In this document: positions 1 through 11,593 of the stretch, in pieces
Layout: each line of letters starts with the position of its first letter
Numbering within the stretch: the stretch's first letter is position 1
Program-made: the position numbers and the translations under genes
Notes under the pieces: model-generated
Database searches by the model: none
Told to the model about the DNA's origin: nothing
Seen by the model: only the letters and a program-made list of their open reading frames with translations
Assembly: GCF_000003815.2 (NCBI RefSeq)
Contig: NW_023365779.1
Location: forward strand, 270,839-334,838
Direction of reading: 5' to 3'
Length of the DNA: 64,000 bases
Source of the DNA: Branchiostoma floridae
Taxonomy: Eukaryota; Chordata; Leptocardii; Amphioxiformes; Branchiostomatidae

Positions 1-300
1 TTTGGTATAGATAGGCATTAGATACTTATTAACAAGATTCAAGTCAAATTTTTGACATAAACAACTTTAAAATGATTAATTTTGGCACTTTTCTGAGGGG
101 AAATTTGTTTTCTTTTGGCCTCCTGACGTGACCTTCCGTGACCCCGCACAGAGCCACACCTGTGCGCGTCAGCCGGAGAGTTGATTGAATCAAAGACCTA
201 GCCAATCAGCGAAGAGGAGGCCAAAGGCTAATTAATATTCATAAGCGGGGCCTCATGATCCCGTATATAGCAGTGTTCCCGCCAGGGGGAGCGAAGCCCG
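1..300. repeat. Promoter-like repeat, copy A
   Basis: This segment recurs at 611-875 with about 610 bases between starts; both begin TTTGGTATAGATAGGCAT. The conserved part holds GCCAATCAGCGAAGAGGA (a CCAAT box in context), an AT-rich ATTAATATTCATAA stretch and, in this copy only, CGTATATAGC as a possible TATA element. It could be a duplicated promoter of a multicopy gene or just a repeat. I see no recognisable RNA gene or coding sequence downstream. What I see is the duplication and the motifs; promoter function is inference. Confidence 0.5.
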
Positions 301-610
301 CCTAAGGCTCTCGCATTTTACACTATTCAGAAGGCTTTATATTGTATCAGTTCTTAGGGGCATATCTATGATAATCGCAGCAGTCACTTAACTTCTCTTC
401 AGGAGTTTAGCGTAACACTATTTCAGGTCAAACCGTCAAAGGCAACTAAAAACAAACTTTAACGTTACTGAGTTCAACAGTACTTATAACTTGTTATCCG
501 AAGTTGAAACGCTAGCGATGGTATTTTCGCTGCGCTGTTAGCTCCGTGCGACTGTTGTTGACGGTCTTATAACGGTATATTTTGCACCCCTGTACCCTGG
601 TATGAGTAAC
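301..610. other. Spacer between two promoter-like repeats
   Basis: Unique sequence between the two promoter-like copies. It has no long reading frame and no match to a known RNA gene that I can recognise (compared mentally with U1, U2, U4, U6 and 7SK). If copy A is a promoter, this would be the transcribed part. Confidence 0.3.
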
Positions 611-875
611 ATTTGGTATAGATAGGCATAAGATAGTTGGTAAAATGATCCAAGTAAATTTTTGGCTTAAAGTACTGTAAAAGGCTTAATTACAGCACTT
701 TTTTTAGGGGAAATTGGTTTTCTTTCGTTCTCCATGCCATGATCTTTCGGACGTTCACCCCACAGAGCCGACATCTGCACCTGCGTCTAGCCGGCAGGAA
801 GAGTTAATTCAATTAATGGTTCAGCCAATCAGCGAAGAGGAAAGTGAAGGCTAATTAATATTCATAAGCGGGACC
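611..875. repeat. Promoter-like repeat, copy B (cut by gap)
   Basis: Second copy of the repeat at 1-300, with the same CCAAT-box context and ATTAATATTCATAA stretch. It is truncated by the N run that follows, so whether the TATA-like part exists here is unknown. Confidence 0.55.
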
Positions 876-1700
876 NNNNNNNNNNNNNNNNNNNNNNNNN
901 NNNNNNNNNNNNNNNNNNNNNNNNNNNNNNNNNNNNNNNNNNNNNNNNNNNNNNNNNNNNNNNNNNNNNNNNNNNNNNNNNNNNNNNNNNNNNNNNNNNN
1001 NNNNNNNNNNNNNNNNNNNNNNNNNNNNNNNNNNNNNNNNNNNNNNNNNNNNNNNNNNNNNNNNNNNNNNNNNNNNNNNNNNNNNNNNNNNNNNNNNNNN
1101 NNNNNNNNNNNNNNNNNNNNNNNNNNNNNNNNNNNNNNNNNNNNNNNNNNNNNNNNNNNNNNNNNNNNNNNNNNNNNNNNNNNNNNNNNNNNNNNNNNNN
1201 NNNNNNNNNNNNNNNNNNNNNNNNNNNNNNNNNNNNNNNNNNNNNNNNNNNNNNNNNNNNNNNNNNNNNNNNNNNNNNNNNNNNNNNNNNNNNNNNNNNN
1301 NNNNNNNNNNNNNNNNNNNNNNNNNNNNNNNNNNNNNNNNNNNNNNNNNNNNNNNNNNNNNNNNNNNNNNNNNNNNNNNNNNNNNNNNNNNNNNNNNNNN
1401 NNNNNNNNNNNNNNNNNNNNNNNNNNNNNNNNNNNNNNNNNNNNNNNNNNNNNNNNNNNNNNNNNNNNNNNNNNNNNNNNNNNNNNNNNNNNNNNNNNNN
1501 NNNNNNNNNNNNNNNNNNNNNNNNNNNNNNNNNNNNNNNNNNNNNNNNNNNNNNNNNNNNNNNNNNNNNNNNNNNNNNNNNNNNNNNNNNNNNNNNNNNN
1601 NNNNNNNNNNNNNNNNNNNNNNNNNNNNNNNNNNNNNNNNNNNNNNNNNNNNNNNNNNNNNNNNNNNNNNNNNNNNNNNNNNNNNNNNNNNNNNNNNNNN
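876..1700. other. Assembly gap (825 N)
   Basis: Run of 825 undetermined bases. The gap falls just after the second copy of a tandem duplication, so a repeat-induced assembly break is plausible. Confidence 0.99.
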
Positions 1701-2940
1701 AAACTGGCACACAGCACATGGGCTGTTTGAAACTCTAAGTCTAATCAACAGCCGTGTTTGATTGATAGCCGGCGGTCCTTTGATGAAGTCGGCGAAATGT
1801 GCGTTAGTTAGAAAATCTGCGTTTAGTTTTGATACGTAATTATAAGTTAGACAGTGGCGAGAATGATTATTTTCTCATCAATATTTCTGTTCAGAATTAT
1901 TTGAACTTAATTGTACATCTAAACAATTGGCTTACCTGTGCAATGTTTATATGATTAATGATCATGTGTAACGTATGGCTCCTAGTCAATAGATCAGCAT
2001 TTTCTCTATAGTGACCACCTGTCTATAGTGGCCACATTCCCTAGTGCTGTTGTTGTTTGACATAAACTTTGAACATTTAAATTGTAAGTAACTTTAAACT
2101 GCCAGAGTTTCAGCCCAATAAAACACTCTCAGCGCCAGCCTCGAGGGTATGAACAGACTGACCAGACAGACGAAAATAAATCCTCGAACAAGGTTCAATC
2201 GTATCTTCCGGGTCTAGCAGGAAGTTGTTAAACTAAAATAATAATAGGCTCGATGGCTGATTGCATACAAAGTAAAACAGTTTAACAGTTTTACAGCTTG
2301 AAGAAAACAAACGCTCCTACAGTACCTGCACCTGCTTGATAATTATTAAATCGTATGCCCTACTTGAATAAAAAAAGTTCACTGCAATAATAAATGCACC
2401 CACATCACAAGGAGCTTATACTTTTTTAAACTTACACCTAGTTATCGTACTGAAAATTGTTTATGACATTACATGAAGTCATTCAACAATTTTCAGTCAT
2501 GATGAAAATTTTCTGAATGGAAGGTGTGATTATTGTCATTTTCTGAAAAATAGAAGCAAGCTCTGTTTTTACCTGGAATCAATTCACAATACCAGTCTAC
2601 TTTGGGGGATAATGTACTGTTAAGAGGATGTTCCATTTTTGCGCAGGGGTGATTTGGAACAGTCCAATGTTGCGTGGGAAGGGGTATGGCTGAAATATGC
2701 TGTATTTGCTCTTAAGCAAATGTCGGCCTTTCTAGTGATGAACTTACTGTCACTCGGATGAACATCCAGTTAATAAGATACGACAAAAATGAGTTACTCA
2801 GCTTAAGTAACTGCTTTTTTGTATCTGTCACTTGTACATCCATCCAAGGCACTGCTGTGATTTCAACATTATCTGAATTTACTTGCAAAGATAACGTGTG
2901 ACACCACAGGGCGGTTTTTTTAGCTACAGATCCAACATCG
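1701..2940. other. AT-rich non-coding stretch, no gene seen
   Basis: No coding, RNA-gene or tandem-repeat signal. A fragment near 2,005-2,035 resembles the inner part of the mariner-like MITE at 11,594-11,775 (gaccacctgtctatagtggccac). Confidence 0.5.
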
Positions 2941-2944
2941 TGAT

Positions 2945-3060
2945 TTTGTTTGTTTGAACCTTTGTTTATTGATGAAAGCTCAAATCAGCCTGCAGGCAGC
3001 TTTTCATTGAGGTCATGAGGGAAGAGGCAAGGGTCAGACAAGGTATATAACAGAGATACA
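2945..3060 (-). mobile_element. LINE-type 3' end fragment
   Basis: Read on the minus strand it shows a motif repeated in this window: dinucleotide-poor sequence, 'tgaaaagctgcctgcaggctgat', then 'gctttcatcaataaacaaaggttc'. Related 3' ends occur at 4,978-5,060 (minus), 15,860-15,960, 18,795-18,900 and 43,470-43,580 (plus), usually closing in an AATAAA-like signal and a short A-rich tail. This fits 5'-truncated non-LTR retrotransposon copies. The family assignment is inference. Confidence 0.5.
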
Positions 3061-4114
3061 GTTTACATTGTTTAAAGTCCTTATAAGTCTATATACACAT
3101 TTTTACATACATGGTAAAAAATACATGATAGAGGGAACCGCTACATGATTCAAGTCCGATCATTTTGGCCGTTCGCACTATTTGCTTGTTACTAAACGTT
3201 TTGCTTTATTTTTTTATTGCAAGATTTAACTACAGGGCATGATGACGACATCTCCTTTAGTTCAATCTTGACAGACATTCCTGCAAGGTAATTTGATATT
3301 TTTGGTAATAATGGAGCAAATGCAAAGGGCATCGGATGACTGACTCAATTCATGTCATCTTATTTCATTTTCATTTCAATTTATTTATCCAGGGACAACA
3401 CCTTAATGTGGATCATCCACCTAATGTACAATTAGGCAAACATGAAAAAATCGTATAACGGCCTAGCCTGGGTAACATCCAGGAAGTAGTTCCCTCCGGC
3501 GCTCATTATGTACTATATACAGTCGCTTCTAGCTCTGACATTTATCATATATACACTTAATATGTATATCGCTTGTCTGCTGTTCCGTCTGGGAACCTTG
3601 TCCAAAATATTGGACGCAGACGCTGAGTGGTCCCTACACATGAGCGAATTATGAAATGGGTGCAAGCGATCGTTCGAACAGGCATTCCAACACCGGACAA
3701 GCCCTCCGTAACCTTGCGGATAGGCCTGTTGTCATCAAATGAGCGATCTAGAACCCATTCCTTAATTCACTCGACTGACGATAGCACCAAACGGGCTGAA
3801 TATGCAGGTCTCCAGACGGATAGCAGAAGTGAACATAGGAGCAAACTACTACCCGAATGATACCAAGGCTAAAAATGGCCCTGCCTTTGGTGCTGAATAG
3901 AACCAACAGTTGTGTACTGGTCCCGTGCTTCTAAAGTAATAGTGTTCATACTTTGTACAACAACTAGCAGAACCAAGACAGCTATAGATGTAATAGAATT
4001 TGATTATCTCCATTATGATGCAGAAACTGCAAATGGCACTCATGTGACTGTGGTGCAATTTATTAATGAGTCATCAATTTAATGCACAATTAGGCAAAAC
4101 TGACTGCTGCAAAT
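3061..4114. other. Non-coding stretch with LINE-like scrap
   Basis: No gene recognised. At 3,365-3,450 the sequence tttatttatccagggacaac resembles a LINE 3' end in reverse. An open frame at 3,627-3,860 has no family signature and no splice context. Confidence 0.4.
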
Positions 4115-4355
4115 GTTGTATCGCTTATCCACTGGGTAACCTATATCCATTGTTTTTATAAACAGGGAGGGTATTTAGGGATATCAAGTCAACGGACAGT
4201 GATTTCAAACTGCAATTTTTTTTTAAACATTGCAGTTTAAAATCACCATCAGACGACTTGATATCCCAAATACATTGCTCTAGAAACACCCTGTTTTAAA
4301 AAAACAAACAATGGATATAAGTTATCCTGCACAGAAATGGAACTAGCGTTATACT
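4115..4355. mobile_element. Palindromic MITE (TAACCTATATCC family)
   Basis: Near-palindromic element. The left half (ggtaacctatatccattg, then atatcaagtcaacgga, then a run near tttcaaactgcaa) is mirrored by the right half (ttgcagtttaaaatcac, cgacttgatatccc, caatggatataagttatcc). The same family occurs at 14,088-14,288 with better-preserved ends, and an end fragment lies at 43,595-43,640. It has no coding capacity, so it is a non-autonomous hairpin element. Confidence 0.7.
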
Positions 4356-4533
4356 GTCCCTGTCCTTAGTTCTAATTTAACAGTTGTATACAACCAAAGT
4401 CATTATCATGAACTAAGGATGGAAAATTGTTCATATTTTGTGATTACAATCGACATAAACTTCTATATCAAGAGCTGTATTGAAATCATAATCACTTCAG
4501 TGATATATGTATTTATATGCAGGAAACATCAGG

Positions 4534-4734
4534 TACTGTAAATGCATTTAAGTTTGCAGGGATTTAATTTCGCGGTAGCGGGAAAATGGACTTTTCGCGG
4601 TGGTTTTAATTTCGCGGTAGCACCATGCACTGTAGTCTCTTACTGTTATGCAAAATGTTTTAAATTCGCGGTGAAGCGGCCGCTGCAAAAACCGCGAACA
4701 TTAATCCACCGCGAACATTTCTGCATTTACAGTA
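4534..4734. mobile_element. MITE with TACTGTAAATGCA ends
   Basis: Ends are TACTGTAAATGCA and its reverse complement TGCATTTACAGTA. The interior is rich in 'ttcgcggt' motifs, with further internal inverted repeats around cgcggtagcaccatgc. A second copy lies at 23,797-24,007. The ends fit a TA-flanked (Tc1/mariner-like) non-autonomous element; that class is inference. Confidence 0.7.
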
Positions 4735-6040
4735 AATAGGAATCTCATATCACAATTGGTTAGACACAGTAATATGGCTACATGGCTCAGTGCTCTGCGC
4801 TTAATCAATATCATATGAGGATATAATGTTATTGATTATTCCTATTGACAACTATATAGGCACAATCATTTGTATCAATCATGTAAAATAATATTAGTAA
4901 TAACACTACACAGACATAATTTATGAGATATTGATACTAGATTTTACCATTATTTGTTGTTATCATATTACTAAAGCCTATGTTTATTCATGAATAGCTC
5001 AATTCAGCCTACAGGCTGCTTTTTATTGACATCACGAGGGAGCTGAAAGGTTGACCTCCCAGAATGTGAACAAGAAGTCAGGAAAGACCTGCCTGAATTT
5101 GTATGAAATTATCAACTGTTATTAAAAGGAGCTGATGGCAAATGTTTAAAAAAAATGGCTGCAACCTTTGATTAAGGGAAGTCATGAGTGGGCAGGAAAT
5201 GATAAGACAAAATATCTCAATGATACAGATTATATCATGTACCTGTTCATTATTAACAGAAATTCATTTGGCCACACAAAACTTCTTCATGTTTAAGACA
5301 CAAAAATCCATGCAGGACATGCAAACCGAGTCTATATGAAACGTTCCTCCATCCTTGCACACTGAGAGTCAATAAAATATTCCCAGTCAAGTTTTCCCCA
5401 GTCGTTTGTTCTATCCTTGACCTCTAGTTAGATTTGCATCCATGTTGTAGGAGAACCTGGGAATACATTAGTGCGGCTTAAATTTGATTTCCCTGCTGCA
5501 ATTAATTCAACCCCCAAAATGGCACCAGAAGACTTAACCCTGCGCATAAATCAATAAGACATTTTAGATAAGCTGCCGTGCCTATAGTTTCCGTGGCAAC
5601 AAAGTGTCTCTATTCATGAAGGACAGGGGTTTTAGTAACAATGACTTGTAAAGTTGTTATTCCTGAAAGCAGGAAATTTGTGTGACAACAAGAGTCGCAT
5701 GGAAGTTTTTTCTTGTAATTTCAAATGATAGTATATTTCCTGAATTCATTGTATTCTATGCCAGGCAAGGAATAGTAAAGTGTCACGTCTGTTACCCATA
5801 CATTATCACAGGTGTGTCAGAAGAATTCTAATAGACATATCAACAAATAAAAAAAGACTATTTAGGCCAAATAACACAAACATTCAAGTAAGGTTTGCTG
5901 AATTATGTCATTCTATGACAAGCTTAAATCCACACAAAAGAGAACACATTAGGGTTGGAGTGATTGTCCCAGAACCCAGAATTCCTGGGTTTGAAACTGC
6001 TAACTTTAAATCACGTTACATCTCACTTTCTTAAAAAGAG
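4735..6040. other. Non-coding stretch with LINE 3' scrap
   Basis: Mostly unique, AT-rich and without a supported gene. 4,978-5,060 is a minus-strand copy of the LINE-type 3' end also seen at 2,945-3,060. The open frame at 5,780-6,034 has no recognisable domain. Confidence 0.4.
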
Positions 6041-6171
6041 CAAGGGTTCTTCTTGGTGTGAGTTGACCAAAGAAATTTTTGGAAAGAGCAAGGGTTCTTC
6101 TTGGTGTGAGTTGACCAAAGAAATTTTTGGAAAGAGCAAGGGTTCTTCTTGGTGTGAGTTGACCAAATAAA
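6041..6171. repeat. 48-bp tandem repeat, ~2.7 copies
   Basis: Unit begins gagcaagggttcttcttgg. The copies are nearly identical, so the expansion is recent. A unit length divisible by three keeps frames open on both strands, giving meaningless repeated peptides. Confidence 0.9.
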
Positions 6172-6234
6172 TCTACCTCTTCAGTACAAAACCTGGTGTT
6201 TAATGCAATGAGGGAGTTTACTGGATGTGCAGTA

Positions 6235-6545
6235 CCTCGCGGTGTAGCGCGCGTAGTCCAGTGGTTAGTGGCCCTGCATCTGGAACTAGAAGCCGTGAGT
6301 TCGATTCTGGCTGTGTCGCTCACCCGACATGTATGCTACCGGAATGGGTTGCAGTCCTTAGGACAGGACGTTAAGCCGTGGTCCACTGTTCATTGTGCTT
6401 GTCGAAAAGAGCTAGGGGAATTTCCCCGGTACAACGAACCTGTAAATACTGTACATAGTGTCTGTCCTCTCTGTCACAACCAGTGGAAGACTAGCTCTTC
6501 AGTGAGCTAAAACTGGACCGAGATCACTTTCCTTTCCAGTACAGA
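6235..6545 (+). mobile_element. tRNA-derived SINE, near full length
   Basis: A polymerase-III promoter is visible: A-box-like TAGTCCAGTGG at 6,254-6,264 and B-box-like GTTCGATTC at 6,299-6,307, about 45 bases apart as in a tRNA. A shared body follows (gcagtccttaggacagg, ggaatttccccggtacaa, gaagactagctcttcagtgag). It lacks a tRNA acceptor stem and 3' half, so it is not a functional tRNA gene. Related fragments lie at 17,310-17,415 (minus), 30,449-30,990, 31,041-31,165 and 35,280-35,525. This is the best-preserved copy in the window. Confidence 0.85.
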
Positions 6546-6749
6546 AAAAACGAAAATGACTTGGTATGGCCTTATATCTGCAGAAAAGACTTGTCAGCAT
6601 TTAGACAAACTTAGCAGTCTAGACACATCATTTCCCAGCCGTGTGTTAATGAAGAAATGTTCTGTTCCCTGCCTGAGGTGATGTATACAGTTTTGTGTGA
6701 GTCACACCATGGTGGCCAACTCCCAGATGTTTCATGCCTCATTTACTAA

Positions 6750-7590
6750 TACCACAAAATGCCACGTTGAATAATTGCTTCCCTCGGGTGAAATACTTTT
6801 TTCCATATTTCAATGAAATTTGAACTCCTCAAGTGAGGTAATAATTCCCATAGTCCAGATAAATATTTGCTTCTGACGTGGTTAAATGAGAATTGAATTT
6901 GGGGAAAACATTTGCTCCTTACATGGTTGAATAATTCCAATATTCTAGTGAAACATTTTCGTCAAAGTGTCTAGATTTTTCCCATATTCTGGTGAAATAT
7001 TCCCTCCTTAGTCATTAAATGATTTTCATATTCTGCTGAACATTTTCCTTCATAACTGCCTATATAAATATCCTATATTCCAGTGAAATATATTCCTACC
7101 TTAAATTGCTACATAGTTCCAGTAAAATAGCATCTCCATACTAACCAAATGTTATCATATTCCACGGAAATATTTCCTCATTAAGTGGTAAGACGATACC
7201 CATATTCAGTCATTAAATATTTTCCATGTTACTGTAAAACATTCCCTTCCTAATTGATTAAATAATTCTTGTATGTACTGAAATGTACCCTACTTCAAGT
7301 GGAAAGATAATTTCAGAATTCAGGTACAAAATTCCCTATGTAAGTGGCTAAATAAATCCCATATCCCAGTGAACTTTTCTTAATTCTTAGATAATTCCCA
7401 GATTCCCGTGAAACTCTACCTGCATTTTAAAATAATTCCCATAATCCAGTGAACTTTTCCTTCCCCTAACTTATCCTATAATTCACATATCCCAATAAAA
7501 CATTTGCCACATAAGTGCTTAAATAATTCCCATAATCCAGCAAAATGTTTCCCCTCTTTAAGTAGTGAAGTGATTGCCACATTCCAGCTA
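6750..7590. repeat. Diverged AT-rich tandem array (~55-60 bp)
   Basis: A theme of the form 'aataattcccatattccagtgaaa..attccctcctta' recurs about every 55-60 bases with heavy divergence, about 14 times. It is an old, decayed minisatellite with no coding content. Confidence 0.65.
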
Positions 7591-7765
7591 ACAATTCCCC
7601 CTGAAGTTCCTATGAAACTCCCACATAACAGTTAACAATCCCCCTGAAGTTCCTATGAAACTCCCACATAACAGTTAACAATTCCACCTGAAGTTCCTAT
7701 GGAACTCCCACATAACAGTTAACAATCCCCCTACATACATTTGTAGCTCCCACATAACAGTGAAC
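7590..7765. repeat. ~46-bp minisatellite
   Basis: Three to four copies of a unit containing cccctgaagttcctatg and actcccacataacagttaac. It abuts the older array at 6,750-7,590, whose last units run into it. Confidence 0.85.
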
Positions 7766-7859
7766 TATGGTTCTGCTGATGTAGGTGCAATGTTGTGGCA
7801 GCGTGAAGGGGAAAAATGTCAGACTGACAAAGAGACTAAAATAGAACTAACGTTGACTC

Positions 7860-9033
7860 AATTTACAGGACTGTGGAATTATACTATAGTTATTAGGCTA
7901 AAGAATGTATTTTATCAGAAACTATAGTATTAAAAGCTAACATATCTCGCAAAAGAATGACCAAAAGTATCATAAGTTTATGATTGCCAAGTACTTTGCT
8001 GTCAGGAATATACATTATAGCTTAAGGCTTGGAGAATGGAAAATGCTTTGACAGAAACTATGTAGTCTGAAATGCTATCTAATCTAACAACAGGAGAACC
8101 AAAAGTATTGAAAGTTTACGATCCCTACTTTGTTGTCAGGAAAGTAGTTTGTAGCTTTAAGCTAAAAAAATGCTTTGACAAAAACTACTCCAGACAGGGT
8201 ATCAAATCTAACAAAAGAACGACCAAAAGAATTGTAAGTTTATGTCTGATCACCAACTACTTTCTTGTCAGGAATGTGTAGCTTTAAGCTTAAAGGGGCA
8301 TTCCACTCCACACGGGAGTGTTATTTTTCGATAGATATTCATTTTAGGAAGTGATAACTACATACTACTTCACATTATACGATAAAGTACCCAGTTGCTC
8401 CGCATGGCTCAAAAGCATTCAGTCTTCTACTAAACTCCCCAAGTACCCTCTAATTGAATTAATACTATGGCTGAATACAATGCAGAACTTTTAGGTAAGG
8501 TTACCAAACTAATTTCAGGTTCGCTAAGAAATTTCGTCTTGTTCTTGTATTCTTTGCTATCTTAAGAGCAAGTTGCCTTCTCGGTTTGCTCAGCGTACCT
8601 CATTTATTCCGAAAATATGTACGATAAACAAAGTGTCTATGCGTATAGGGAATGCATGGGTAGGGTCTGCATGGGTTTAGTGAGTGTCATTACTGTTTTA
8701 TAAAACACACATCACGTAATTCATCCCAAGGTGAATTCCACAAATTTCGGCTGATTATGTATTCATTGACACATTATTTATTGGAAATCAAGACTCCCTT
8801 CTGGAGTGGAATGCCCCTTTAAAGAATATCTTTTATCAGAAACTATGGTCTGACGAGATAACAACTCTCACAAGAGAATGACCAAAAGTTTATGCTCACT
8901 AAGTACTCTGTTGTCGGGAATGGCTAATACTAAATTGTACATTGTGTCGCTTTGGGCTAAAAAGAATGTTTTGACAGAAACTATCCTGACAAGATATCAA
9001 ATCTCACAAAAGTAGGCCTAAAAAGTATCATAA
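7860..9033. repeat. Diverged tandem array (~130 bp units)
   Basis: Units share 'tttatcagaaactat', 'aacaaaagaatgaccaaaagtat', 'gttgtcaggaat' and 'tagctttaagcta'. The array is split by a MITE at about 8,294-8,818 and ended by an inverted-repeat element at 9,034. The open frame at 8,072-8,281 is a translated array unit, not a gene. Confidence 0.7.
8294..8818. mobile_element. MITE with 20-bp terminal inverted repeats
   Basis: The left end TAAAGGGGCATTCCACTCCA (8,291-8,310) is matched exactly in reverse complement at 8,802-8,821. The ends can be parsed as TTAA-flanked (element AGGGGC...GCCCCT) or TA-flanked. Neighbouring array units lacking the insert (taagctaaaa) show the unoccupied context. The interior has no coding capacity. 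Confidence 0.8.
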
Positions 9034-9450
9034 ATTGAATTGAATGATTGTCAGAAACACATTTAGCTCTAGGCTTGAAGTGATGCCAGTGTATAAAGCA
9101 TAGACAGCCTGAGGAGCTTGCTAAGTGATCTAAAGCACATCAAAAGTGTGGAATTACTGTACAGTCTAATAATAATATTATAACAGTAGATCACAATGTA
9201 CAGATAGATGTCACTACGTCTAAAGTGGTAGCAGCCTCACAGGAGAGACCCTCCTTCAAATCCTGGGAAGGGAATGACAATTGGGGCTACACACATCTTT
9301 TTTAAGGGAAGTGAAACGGGGGTGCCATGTTAACGTGTTTGAGGAGGTGCCTTGAACACATTACAGAGTAAGGTAAAGCTTCAGTAAGCTCTATACACTG
9401 ACACTTCAAGCCTAGAGCTAAATGTGTTTCTGACAATCATTCAATTCAAT
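9034..9450. mobile_element. 49-bp inverted-repeat element around a SINE-like core
   Basis: 9,034-9,082 and 9,402-9,450 are, as far as I can read, exact 49-bp reverse complements (from ATTGAATTGAATGATTGTC to the AGGCTTGAAGTG end). The inner 320 bases include B-box-like ttcaaatcctgg near 9,257 and 'gaggaggtgcc..aacac', resembling the SINE type at 56,090-56,370. It may be a foldback unit or an inverted duplication formed around a SINE. Confidence 0.75.
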
Positions 9451-9464
9451 GTAAAAATGTACCC

Positions 9465-9580
9465 TGCTACATTCAAACACAATTCCATCTCTACAGCTGG
9501 ATAAAAAATGGAGATTTACTTTGAGACATTTTGAATGACATCCATCACTCTTCTTCAGCGTCACTAGAATGAACTGACAG
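9465..9580 (-). mobile_element. Penelope-like tail, degenerate hammerhead motif
   Basis: On the minus strand it reads CTGAAGA (9,552-9,558), then a potential stem gagtga/tcattc around loop TGGATG, then AAAAT. This is the layout of a hammerhead core but with the essential G of GAAA replaced by A. A close relative lies at 52,865-53,035. It is probably a decayed Penelope-like element end; activity is not expected. Confidence 0.4.
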
Positions 9581-9924
9581 GACAATTTGATACAAGTACA
9601 ACTAAACATATCCCCTACTACAGAAACAGCAAGAAAACTGGCGACCCTTTGTGACACTAGACACTACAAAGTGCAGAGCAACACAACATATTCCTACAAC
9701 ATATCCAGTTACATATGTACATATTCTGCCATAGACTTCCTGCAACCTATGATTCACTGCCTACTGAGTCACATGTTCTATCTGCATAACGTGACATCAC
9801 AACAGCAGTGGATTGTTCATTCCTTGACAAAGACTGGTGCTGTTCAGTCAAAAATTTGGGTTAGTCCAATTTTTGTGTTTGATATTATAGTTAAACTAGT
9901 TCAATATTCATGTGCAGTTGTTGG
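9581..9924. other. Unique stretch with unassigned open frame
   Basis: An open frame at 9,587-9,946 has no recognisable motif, runs into the transposon end at 9,925 and lacks splice context. I do not call a gene here. Confidence 0.35.
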
Positions 9925-10237
9925 CAGGGATAAACAAGTCCACTAGCCCTATAGTCCCGGGCAAGTGCATGTCCTTCCCCACTTGCCCGATCGGACAAGT
10001 TAGCTTTTCTCCATTGAGTGAGATTTTGATGTACTTGCTACTTTTCAAAGTCATGACATCAAGCATTGATTAACACAGAAAATAGAGCCAATAACAAAAA
10101 TTCCATTGAAGGCCATGAATGTACATAGAAAAATGTCATTCAAATTTCGGGCAAGTGAAAAGTTGGTTCGGGCAAGTAAATTTTTAAAGTACTTGCCCGA
10201 TAGGACAAGTCAATTTTAGAAAACTTGTCCAACCCTG
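9925..10237. mobile_element. hAT-like MITE, CAGGG ends, copy 1
   Basis: Starts CAGGGATAAACAAGTCCACT and ends in the reverse complement of CAGGGTTGGACAAGTTTT. The interior repeats 'gggcaagt' and 'acttgcccgat' motifs. A second copy lies at 26,895-27,224. CAGGG ends are typical of hAT elements, but the flanking 8-mers do not match perfectly, so the duplication is not proven for this copy. Confidence 0.75.
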
Positions 10238-10719
10238 GTTGGTAACATCAGACAAGTGGTAGATATTCCTGTTCCCAGTGATGCGGAGATGACAAAACGC
10301 TGCAGCAATTTTCAACCCCAAGGCATAACTCATAACTACTACTACAGTAACTCATATACAGATGCTGCAAAGTGCAAACCTGCCATTTACCATGGAGAGT
10401 GGGACTCGGCCACAGTAAGTCATTGATGTGGTTCTTGGACATTTAGAAGAAAAAAAAAAGAAATTTAGCAAGAAGGAAAAATATCAAAATTCCCTCCAAA
10501 TTGCAAAAGAAATACTCATAACCAAATTATTGGCTTATAATTGAATACTAGTAGAAATGACAGACAAATATAAAGGCTCTGAACAGTTGAAATGTATCAT
10601 GGGCTTTTTCTAACTGAGAAGAGATATTTTGTAATAGTAATAGGTGTGAAAACATTGCATGACTTCCTGACAGATGACCACTCATCCATGCTCACAGCTG
10701 CCTATACTGATATACATAA
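10238..10719. other. Non-coding stretch, no gene seen
   Basis: Unique AT-rich sequence between two MITEs. The minus-strand open frame at 10,248-10,442 is short and has no signature. Confidence 0.4.
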
Positions 10720-11161
10720 GGCCACACCAATTTAATTTCTTGGTTCACGGATTTTTTCATAAAAAATATGGAGCGAGAGGGCGAAATAAAAATAAAAATT
10801 GTAAAATGGTTGGGGTAAAGGTAAGGGCTAATCCAAAACATAAAGAATAAAAGGTTTTCAGCTTGAAAAAGGTACAAAAACACTATTACTGTACAGTAAC
10901 AGCACCTGTTCATTGAAAATTACAAAAGTAGTGTCAATTTTTATGTTTGTCCCATTCTTCATGAATGAAAAATATCACTGCAATAATAATACCCACATTT
11001 TAAGGAGCTTATAATATAAAGGCCAATTTGCTACACCAGAAAGTTGGTGAATAGTTTCATTAATGGTGAAAATTTGCTGAGTGGTAATTTTTATTTTAAT
11101 TTTTTTTCCAAAAAATTGGAGTGAGCCAATCCGTGAACCAAGGAATTTAATTGGTGTGGCC
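10720..11161. mobile_element. PIF/Harbinger-type MITE, copy 1
   Basis: Ends GGCCACACCAATTTAATT and reverse complement, with 'ggttcacggatttttt' just inside, flanked on both sides by TAA. A second copy at 34,103-34,468 is also flanked by TAA. Three-base TAA/TTA target duplications are characteristic of PIF/Harbinger elements. No transposase remains. Confidence 0.85.
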
Positions 11162-11593
11162 TAAGGGCACTTTAGCCCACACTATATACCCACATGTTAA
11201 CAGCACTTAGAAAACTGCCAACTCAGACTGAAACAATACTGTTGATGATTCTCACATGATGTGGTTCTGTCTTGGTTAAAGCAATGTGAAAACCCTGGAA
11301 CAACACTCAACATGACGAATTGCATCCCTGAAATGCAGCAAACATGCATCATGGACAGAGAAACTCCTTTGAGGCAAAACATGTTTTCCAACTCCATTCC
11401 AAATGCCACTTTATGTAACCCACTTACGTCACCCACACAGGGAAGAAATGTCAAAGGGAAAACGGGTTGAGGTTAACTCTGTAGGTTCACTGGGTTCGTC
11501 TCTTAGGTTCAGAGGGTCCTTCGTGTACAAGTCAATGTCAAAGTCATCACATCTCATCCATGGATGTCAAGGTTTTATTTAGAGCTAACAAAA
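11162..11593. other. Non-coding stretch, no gene seen
   Basis: No repeat or gene identified. Two overlapping open frames on opposite strands (11,197-11,470) have no family signature. Confidence 0.35.

Noticed and set aside
851-1748. Three ~290-codon minus-strand frames
   Set aside because: They consist almost entirely of translated N.
6254-6320. Functional tRNA gene
   Set aside because: A/B boxes only; no acceptor stem, and the same body recurs at four other places, so it is a SINE.
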